In this document: positions 53,301-64,000 of the stretch, one piece after another | Layout of the letters: each line of letters opens with the position of its first letter | Position numbering within the stretch: position 1 is the stretch's first letter | Assembly (NCBI RefSeq): GCF_004379255.2 | Contig: NC_056045.1 | Span: forward strand, 4,932,560 to 4,996,559 | DNA from: Salvia splendens | Lineage: Eukaryota > Streptophyta > Magnoliopsida > Lamiales > Lamiaceae | Direction of reading: 5' to 3' | DNA: 64,000 nucleotides | Position numbers and translations under genes: made by a program | The notes under the pieces: model-generated | Databases searched by the model: none | What the model saw: only the letters and a program-made list of their open reading frames with translations | What the model was told of the DNA's origin: nothing

Positions 53301-56300
53301 TGCAACCTCAAACCAAAGTAATGATCAGTGTGAGTTATGCAGCGGGAAAGATGATATTTGCGCTCATGAGGTTCTTCGAGATGGTGAATCCGGTTCCGGC
53401 TGCACTCCTGCTTCACATAAGATGATGAAAAAGGTGAGTCGCTACTTCCTGAGTTTTGTGAGAAGTTAGATTCAAATTCGCCAATGTATTAGTATTAAAA
53501 AATTAGTGCTTTAATTGCTTTATGAAAGACATAGATTCAGAATATCTACCAAACCACTATTGCACAGAAATTCATCATTAAAAAGAAGAGAGAAAGTAAT
53601 TTTAAGTAAAAAACAGATTGTCAGAATAAAGTGTAGGAAGCACACCTGATATTTATGCATCTGTCCTCTCTAGAGTTATTATTGCAAGCCATTGCTCATG
53701 AAGTGAAAGTACATAAACAGGTAAATATTAAATATTGCCCTTATTTTGTTATGGCTTGTTGGCTCTAGACATCATGGTTCTTTTTGCTGAAGTACTCAAA
53801 GTCAGCTGTGTGTAAACTTATGCACTCATTTTCTTTGTTAGTCATATCTCACTTTTCAAAAAGTAATTGCAATTTAACTTGATGTTTTGGCTTGTGGTGA
53901 CAGGCATCGTTTAAGCTATCATGGTACTGCAAGGGTGATAAATCCGACCGCCACAAACATGATGTTGTGTCTTTTGAGAAGGGTAATATAACAACTGCAG
54001 AGCGCAGCAGTAAACAGGTATAGCTTGTGTCATGCAACTTGATTTGCGACTCCTCAAACTTTCCTGTTTAGAATGTAATTTTGTGCTTGCGTATCAATTT
54101 TAACCTTTAAGTATAATAAAACCACAATTTTCAATATTTTCATTTCAGATTTCCTTGAAGTGGGAATCACCTCCGCAGACTGTGCTTATGTTAACAAAGC
54201 CAAATTCTACATCTGTCAAAATCCTGTGTTCTGAAATTGTCAGGTAGGATTCCTTAAATATGTCTTCGTTTTTATACTTGTTTCACTCCTTCGATTTCAA
54301 CCACATGGCGCATCTGTTAATATGATTCTGTCTGGGATTGGGCCCATCTGATGTACATAAGTTTCCCGTGCTTAAAATTTATGTTGGCTAGAGCCATTTT
54401 CTTCAGATAAATATTGAACTCATCCGAGCTTCATCAGTAATAAATCTGAGAATTTCATTTGCAAAATCACTCCCGCAATATCATTCCCCTTAATATTAAA
54501 CTGTGAATTCTCCAGTCTGGTTCTTCTTCTTTGGTTGAGTCTCCTAATTGTCATGAATGGATGCTTTTGCCAAGATTTTGTGAATCATTTCTATATCAGA
54601 CTTCAATATGGGTTGGAGAGTTTTCCCTAACATTTAGATGCCCCCCTCCTTTTCTTCGTTTACTTCTTTGTAATCGTCTATAAGATGTATCTCTATATTG
54701 GCGTTTGGCTGTTTCAGTAATAGTTAAAGCAATGAATGTGATACTCTCTTGAACATTTACTATGCTAGTATTTCTTAGTAAGCGATGAATATTTTAAAAA
54801 TTAGAGAATCCTTTGCCTCCTTTTGCAGATATTTGAAAGAGCACAAAAATTTGACAATATTTGTGGAACCACGAGTAAAATCCGAGCTTCTGACAGAATC
54901 GCCATACTATAGCTTTGTACAAACCTGGCTAGATGGTAAGCTAATTTCCCTTTTGTTGTAGGAGCTAGATATATTGATTCCCTTTATAACAATAACTCCA
55001 TTGGCTCTCAGTCTACAATCTAACAAAATTCTTTAATCAGCTACTGTTGTGTAAAATGCTTAACTTCCTCAGTCAGTCAGTTGATATTGTAACTTCTCTT
55101 CCTCATCCAGCACATGCTGTTTTTTTGTCCACTGTGAAGTACGAAGTACATTTAAAACGGTCAATCATGTTATATAATATAAATACTAATTTTAATTGGC
55201 TAATGGATCCAAGGTTTGTCTTTGTGTTGATGAAAAATTTCTGTAGCTATACTAGAAAGGATGAGGAGGTCTTTATTAGTGAATACAGAAGTAGTTTTCG
55301 TCCCATTTTAGGTGTATATAACTTCAAATTCCAACTTCATTCCTTTTTGAGTTAGTTAATGATCTATAGTAATTATGTGAAGTTATATATTTCTGTGCAC
55401 GTATGATAAATTGGGAAATACATTCTTTTGCAATTTGTGGCAAACTGTTATCAACAAGTTGTCGAGCTGTTGACCCTTCTGCTTAATTCATGATCCAAAA
55501 ACTGGACCTATCCAGACATGTCTAACTGCAATCCCTTCTTCTGACATAATAATTTTCTAGTTTCTGTTGTTTTCCAGAAAAACTTGATATATATCTGAGG
55601 TTACTGTTCCTTTGCTTTCATTTTTCCGGGGGATAATGCATGAGATCAATTTCCACGAGCAAGCTGTGTTTCGTCTTTAGTACTTCAAATATGATAAATG
55701 GTGGAAATATCTGTTCTCTCCTAATTATGCTCTAAATGATCTGCTTCCACAGACAAAGATGTTCAGACACTGCATACAAAAATTGATCTCATTGTAACAC
55801 TTGGTGGAGATGGAACCGTCCTATGGGTATTCTTATTCTCCAACAAATATAATTGATTTATATAAATACAGTAGCCAGCCCCCTAAAAAGAAATGTTATT
55901 TGTCCAATTATCGGTAAAGAAGAAAGGCAGGCACAGATTGGTAGGAATTGTACAACTCAATTTCAGTATGCCAACTGTTAATGCATTGCGATTTTGTATT
56001 CCTTTTTGGAAGGAGTTAGCTGAAAAATATTGGCTTCATTCTCCACTCTTTCCATTGCATGATCCATTACTCATCGCCTTTTTTAGTATAGTTTTGAGGA
56101 TTTTATTATGATACTCATTGCCGCTTTAGTGATCATGATGAAGAATTTCTCTCATTTATGCAGGCTGCTTCTATGTTTAAAGGTCCCGTTCCTCCCATTG
56201 TGCCATTTTCTTTAGGCTCTCTGGGTTTCATGACCCCTTTCCGTATCCTTTAGTTTCCTTGAAGAATTCCTTATTTCAAATTCTTAGCTTTGTTCACTTG

Positions 56301-57558
56301 CAAGGTACTAACAAATTAGTATCTTACGGAAATGCTTTGGCATATCTATCAGTTTATCCATAACAAAATAATCAGATAGTGAACATTATCGCGAATATCT
56401 TTCGTCAATCATTCGTGGTCCTTTTAGTATCACATTAAGGCATCGATTGCAGTGTCATATCATCAGAGATGAGGCCAAAAGTGATAACGATAATGAAGGG
56501 CCTATGCTAGTCCTGAATGAAGTAACAATTGATCGTGGAATTTCTTCATTCCTGACAAATTTAGAATGTTACTGTGACAACTCTTTTGTAACCTGTGTAC
56601 AAGGAGATGGTCTGATTTTGTCCACGACATCTGGGAGTACAGCATATTCCCTTGCTGCCGGAGGATCCATGGTCCATCCACAGGTATGCTTCACTTGATT
56701 TGTATTTCAATCCATATTTGTATATCAGAAGAAAAATTACCTGAAAAATGTTGCTTAACATTAAGCACAGATAACAGAAGATTGAAATTACTTATGTTCG
56801 TTAATCTTTATTTAGCTTAATAATTAGTTTTTCCCCTTCAATTCACATTGCAGAGTGATGTTCACAAAAAGTAAACCTGTAAAATAATAATTGTAGGGCC
56901 CAAATGGGTTCGAACTGGTGACTTCTTGATCTGCAGTCAAAAGTGTGACTGAAACTCGGAGAAGTATTTCACACTTGACGACGCATAATATAGTCGGAAA
57001 CCCTTCTTTCCTTGAGTTTTGTGCTGTCTAATAACACTATATGGTTTCGATCGATAGCATGAGATTGACTTAATTCCATCTTTAGTATAGAGACATTTAT
57101 CATTTTCAACATGTCTCAGTCTATTATCTTATTTGTATCATTATCATCTCTGTTTGGAATAATCATACATGCTCCCTCTAAGCTCCCTTAACATTGTATC
57201 TAAGACCAACATAATTTCATACCAATAAAGGATTTGTTTATATTTACAGGTTCCTGGAATATTGTTTACACCTATCTGCCCTCATTCTCTATCATTTCGG
57301 CCTCTGATATTGCCTGAATACGTAATGCTGAGAGTAGTGGTGCCGTTCAACAGCAGAAGCCAAGCATGGGTGTCATTTGATGGCAAGGACAGGAAACAAT
57401 TAGCCCCCGGAGATGCACTCGTGTGCAGCATGGCCCCTTGGCCGGTTCCCACTGCGTGTCAAGTTGACTCAACCAGTGATTTTTTGCGCAGCATCCACGA
57501 CGGTCTTCATTGGAATTTGAGGAAGACTCAGGCCTTTGATGGCCCTCGCGATCCTTGA
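50336..57558 (+). CDS. NADK1: NAD(H) kinase, NADK1-like
   Basis: Phosphorylates NAD+ to NADP+ with ATP; the Arabidopsis NADK1 type is cytosolic. Eleven exons: 50336-50383, 50852-50999, 51179-51298, 53234-53433, 53904-54017, 54149-54243, 54829-54935, 55753-55826, 56164-56242, 56376-56683, 57250-57558. All are GT-AG, the phases close, and 533 residues result, near the usual length of about 530. The N-terminal part has a coiled-coil-like [20 protein letters not shown]. The kinase domain shows the GGDGT motif at residues 295-299, [24 protein letters not shown], the conserved [20 protein letters not shown] and FDGKDRKQL. No transit peptide is seen. A (TATGT)n tract sits in intron 2. The gene faces the Hsp70 gene tail to tail, 700 bp apart. 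Confidence 0.96.
51060..51152. repeat. (TATGT)n microsatellite in NADK1 intron 2
   Basis: About 18 uninterrupted copies of the pentanucleotide lie 27 bp before the exon 3 acceptor. Confidence 0.95.
56896..56967 (-). pseudogene. tRNA-Cys(GCA)-like remnant in NADK1 intron 10
   Basis: On the minus strand the anticodon arm (TTTTGACTGCAGATCAAGA, GCA anticodon), T arm (CACCAGTTCGAACCCATTTG) and acceptor end (GGGCCCT) resemble a plant tRNA-Cys. The D arm and 5' acceptor strand are degraded and no longer pair, so it is not a functional tRNA. Confidence 0.6.
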
Positions 57559-58257
57559 CTGTGCGGTATTGAGGAAGAGATATATATCCACATCTTATTT
57601 ACTGGTTGCTGGAATTTGTAAAATTGAAATGCACCTATTTTTATTATATACATCCCATGAAAATAAGGAAGAAGTGGCGAGTGAATCGACAACACTATTT
57701 CATACTCGGATTAGATAATGTAGTAGTCCATTTCAGCAATATCGGTTCCTTCCCGCATAACATAGGGCAAGAATTCAGAACCACTCTCAGTCTCCCTATC
57801 TTTCTCGGGTTTTTTTCTTCTTTTCGCAGAATAGAGGATTTACCTTTTTTTTGAGTTCTGGTAAGTAATACATTTGTACATACAGTATATCGGTTGGAAC
57901 TTTATTGGTCAAGGCCAAGGGTGTACACACAGCATATGGAAAGGATATAAATACTGCAAAGGAAGGAGAATATAATTGTAAAGTGAAACAAAATAAACTT
58001 TCGCCAAATTCATCTTTAAAAATCTAGGCAGATCATGAGAAAGCAGCAGAAATTTTTTGAACAAAAATGTCTCATGCGCTGCTGCTTCAGCTATAAGCCT
58101 ATAACCTAATCGTCTTATGACATTCCTACAATTTCTGCAATTGCACTTTTCCACGGTAACTTGCTTCAACAACATTTTTTTAATCATTTTCCAACTAATA
58201 TAACCCTTTTCAAACAGGGAAAGAAGATGAGGACGCAGGAAAGGTCACAAAAAATGC

Positions 58258-61720
<3,463 letters not shown>

Positions 61721-61859
61721 TTTTGCGATCTAGGGTTTGTAAAGAATCGAAATGGGGAGGATAGATTCTTAGAGCAAACCCTAGGCAGAAATGGAATTGG
61801 GAGCAATGACCGGTGAGGTTGGTAGAGAGAGATAAGAGAAGAGTGGTTGTTGGGTACAA

Positions 61860-62829
61860 ATAAATAGGCTTACAAACACAAAATAAATAAACAAATTAAC
61901 TTGAAGTGAATAAATAATAATCTCAATTGTATTTATAAAAATAATTAGAAACTCAAAAATTTCATACATTATTTAAGTGATGTTGATTTCCAAGTTTCAA
62001 ATCTCAAAAAATTTAAACTTCATACATCAATTATAAAACGAGATTCCCAATTAAAAGTTCCAAATCTCAAATAATAAAACTTCGATTTTTAAAAATGTAA
62101 GCGTTTTCCTTCCAAATCTAAACTTAATTAATACTCTGGCAAAGGAACTTTTGTTTTCTATGTGATGATTGAGTTCTTTTGTGGCCAATCTTGCCATGTA
62201 GTAATCTGCATTAATCATTTTAATAAAAGGAAAGTAATTTTGAAAGCCATATAAGTAAAACTTTATACTCCTATTATAAAATTATTTAAAGTTCAGTTTA
62301 ATAAAATATCAAATGATCAAATTATTTTTACTGATTATTCAAAATAAGCATAAACTACAAAAATGAACTAAATATTACTGTAAAACTAACATTTTAAATC
62401 CAGACAAATCGATCATTCAAAGAGCGATCCCAACAAGAAGATTAATGATAGTCAAAACCGTTTAAAACAAGAGAACAATAATTATACCTGCATATGTAGT
62501 AGTAGAACAGTAGTTTAAATATTGGGTTGGGTGTCTTCTCCAATTATTGATTATTGTTAGAGATAAGAGGCAAAAGACTGAAAGAGGAATATAGGAGTAC
62601 TACAGTTTTGGAATAGATACATTAATTTATTTATTTATCATCTACTGAAGTGTGTCTCATATTCTGAATTAGGCTGAGAAAACAAAATAAATCTTGCAAT
62701 TATAGTGGAATATTTTGATAAAAAAGACATGAGCAAGCTACTCTTGCAAATTTCAATTTGCACACACACACGAACCATACATATATTCCATTCTCTTGAT
62801 TAACTACACCAATCTAAGCAAATACTCAG
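61860..62829. other. AT-rich intergenic DNA upstream of the Hsp70 gene
   Basis: It contains the Hsp70 promoter at its left edge (a CTATTTATTT motif near 61860 is a weak TATA candidate). No gene is seen. Confidence 0.45.
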
Positions 62830-63416
62830 TGATGATTCCGCGAATTTTCGATGATGATAAATGCTCGTAAAAATAAATTACGACACAGAGAATTTTACGT
62901 GGTTCGATTTACTGAGGTAAATCTACGTCCACGGGGAGAAATGGGGGCAGGTTTGTATTGCTTGATCTGCGAATTACAGCTTACAACACAGACTTGCTAT
63001 ATGATTATTTCTCTAGAGAGATTCTAACTCTTTTCTGCCAGATCTAAGTCCTATTTATATATTGAACTAAGATCGTGGCTTGCATCACCACCCTAAGTCG
63101 TGGATGTCGTGTAGGTCATGGCCTAAGATCGTGGCCTGAGTTGACGCCACGTGGTAGTGGGTGTGTTGGAAGTTGTGGAAACCCTGCATGGGTCCACTAA
63201 CTCCTTGTTCGGTCGAATACTGAGACCGAACTGCTTTGGTTGCCGATCTGAGAGTAGAGCTTGATGCCGACCTGAGAGCAGAGCTTGATTGGTTGGCCTT
63301 TACCGAGCTGTAGGCTGAGGCCGAACTCTTTGGTAATGCCGAACTCATACTCTTCCTTGGGCTTTGGGCTGATGGGCCGTCACTGCTGTTGGGCTTGTTT
63401 AGTTCGTACCCCATCA
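62830..63416 (-). mobile_element. LTR of a retrotransposon (probable 3' LTR of a minus-strand element)
   Basis: Perfect 5-bp ends TGATG...CATCA bound 587 bp. Inside are GAATTTTACGTGGTTCGATT, common in plant LTRs, and several GATCGTGGC repeats. Next to the right end, reading minus, is a purine run TTTCGGGGGGGGTAG directly before TG, as expected for a polypurine tract before a 3' LTR. Flanks show no 5-bp duplication with each other, which argues against a solo LTR. Confidence 0.6.
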
Positions 63417-63431
63417 CTACCCCCCCCGAAA
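63417..63431 (-). other. Polypurine tract candidate
   Basis: TTTCGGGGGGGGTAG on the minus strand directly abuts the LTR start. This fits the plus-strand primer site of an LTR retrotransposon transcribed toward lower coordinates. Confidence 0.5.
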
Positions 63432-63749
63432 GACGAAGTGCATCACTTCGGCGAAGCGAGTCACTTCGGCATTCTGGATAAAAGTACGGGGGAGGCTGAC
63501 GTCAGGGGACATGCCTTGCATGTGACTGCATTAAATGCGACAGTAAAATCCGGCCGTTGAATCCTGAAAAGGTGGGATTCGAAACGGTGCGACGATTTTG
63601 AAATCTTCGCCGAATCTGATAAATATGCTCTTTCTTCCTCATTTGAACACCTTTGCTGTTGCGTCTTCTATACTCTCTCTTTCTCGAGAAATTTTCTTCC
63701 GCTTTCAAGAGCTTCTTCAGACTTTCTTCACTTTCAAAAAGTAAGAAAA

Positions 63750-64000
63750 ATGTCTTCTTCTTCTTCTTCGATGTCGGGTAGCGGTAGGAAAGGGGATAAG
63801 GGGTCTTCTAGCCGGAAAGAATCCGGGGAGAAGACCGTAGAGTATTTTCACAGTATCTTGAGTAAGGATACTGTGATATCCCTTCACGAGAAATATTTTT
63901 TACCTGGGGGGAAGGCGGTGGTTCCCGACGATGATCATAGGGCTAACGACCCGCCGGAGGGTTATGCCACCGTTTACGAAGCCTGCTTAGAATGCGGGCT
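63750..64000 (+). CDS. Start of a retrotransposon-associated ORF ('putative gypsy type transposon' style), runs off the window
   Basis: ATG at 63750 opens a frame that is uninterrupted to the window edge (MSSSSSSMSGSGRKGDKGSS, then YFHSILSKDTVISLHEKYFL and DPPEGYATVYEACLECGL). The last segment resembles the start of the plant 'putative gypsy type transposon' domain (PF04195-like), found in additional ORFs of LTR elements. A TATA-like GATAAATATGC lies about 135 bp upstream (near 63617) and the leader is pyrimidine-rich. If the LTR to the left is a minus-strand 3' LTR, this ORF is antisense to the element. The family call rests on about 20 residues. Confidence 0.5.
   Translation, partial: MSSSSSSMSGSGRKGDKGSSSRKESGEKTVEYFHSILSKDTVISLHEKYFLPGGKAVVPDDDHRANDPPEGYATVYEACLECG

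Noticed and set aside
63085..63417. Minus-strand ORF of 110 codons
   Set aside because: Serine/alanine-rich frame inside an LTR; no family resemblance.

Overview
The window is nuclear DNA from a flowering plant. The evidence is spliced GT-AG genes for plant-specific proteins (SP5/YXY extensin, chloroplast stromal Hsp70, plant NAD kinase), AT-rich intergenic DNA, and many plant transposons (Stowaway, PIF/Harbinger, MULE, CACTA-like, LTR elements). The protein style suits an asterid eudicot, possibly Lamiales. That placement is an impression from sequence style and was not searched.

Layout. (1) 1-2.0 kb: the 3' part of an extensin made of about 66 decapeptides. (2) 4.5-7.0 kb, minus: mitochondrial ADP/ATP carrier, three coding exons plus a 5'-UTR intron; intron 1 has a GC donor. 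(3) 8.5-9.3 kb: a probable solo LTR. (4) 9.9-12.1 kb, minus: a broken DUF604 (Fringe-like) glycosyltransferase. (5) 16.4-27.0 kb, plus: a nine-exon half-size ABCG transporter. Its 5.25-kb intron 2 carries two nested PIF/Harbinger elements, one with an intact DDE transposase. Other introns hold MITEs and a CACTA-like element. (6) 30.1-33.4 kb, minus: the ASH2/TRAUCO histone-methyltransferase cofactor, with a possible alternative last exon. (7) 35.4-46.1 kb: an accessory island. A Plant Mobile Domain (PMD) gene faces a MULE transposase across an array of short hairpins of the form ACGCCAAC-loop-GTTGGCGT. The unit is present twice in tandem (offset about 4.27 kb at the left), with a third PMD scrap further right; all copies are decayed. 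(8) 47.7-49.3 kb: three small DNA transposons end to end. (9) 50.3-57.6 kb, plus: NAD kinase, 11 exons. (10) 58.3-61.7 kb, minus: stromal Hsp70, eight exons, with a second GC-AG intron. (11) 62.8-64 kb: an LTR, a polypurine tract on the minus strand, and the start of a plus-strand ORF, consistent with the 3' end of a minus-strand retrotransposon carrying an antisense additional ORF.

The host genes are unrelated housekeeping or cell-wall genes and do not form a pathway. The most unusual part is the PMD/hairpin/MULE island. Its two transposase copies share a stop codon, so the element was probably dead before it was duplicated. The nested Harbinger pair and its deletion derivative at 35.4 kb let the insertion history be read from target-site duplications. 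Exon boundaries were placed by hand from splice consensus, reading phase and family conservation; in every multi-exon gene the phases close exactly.
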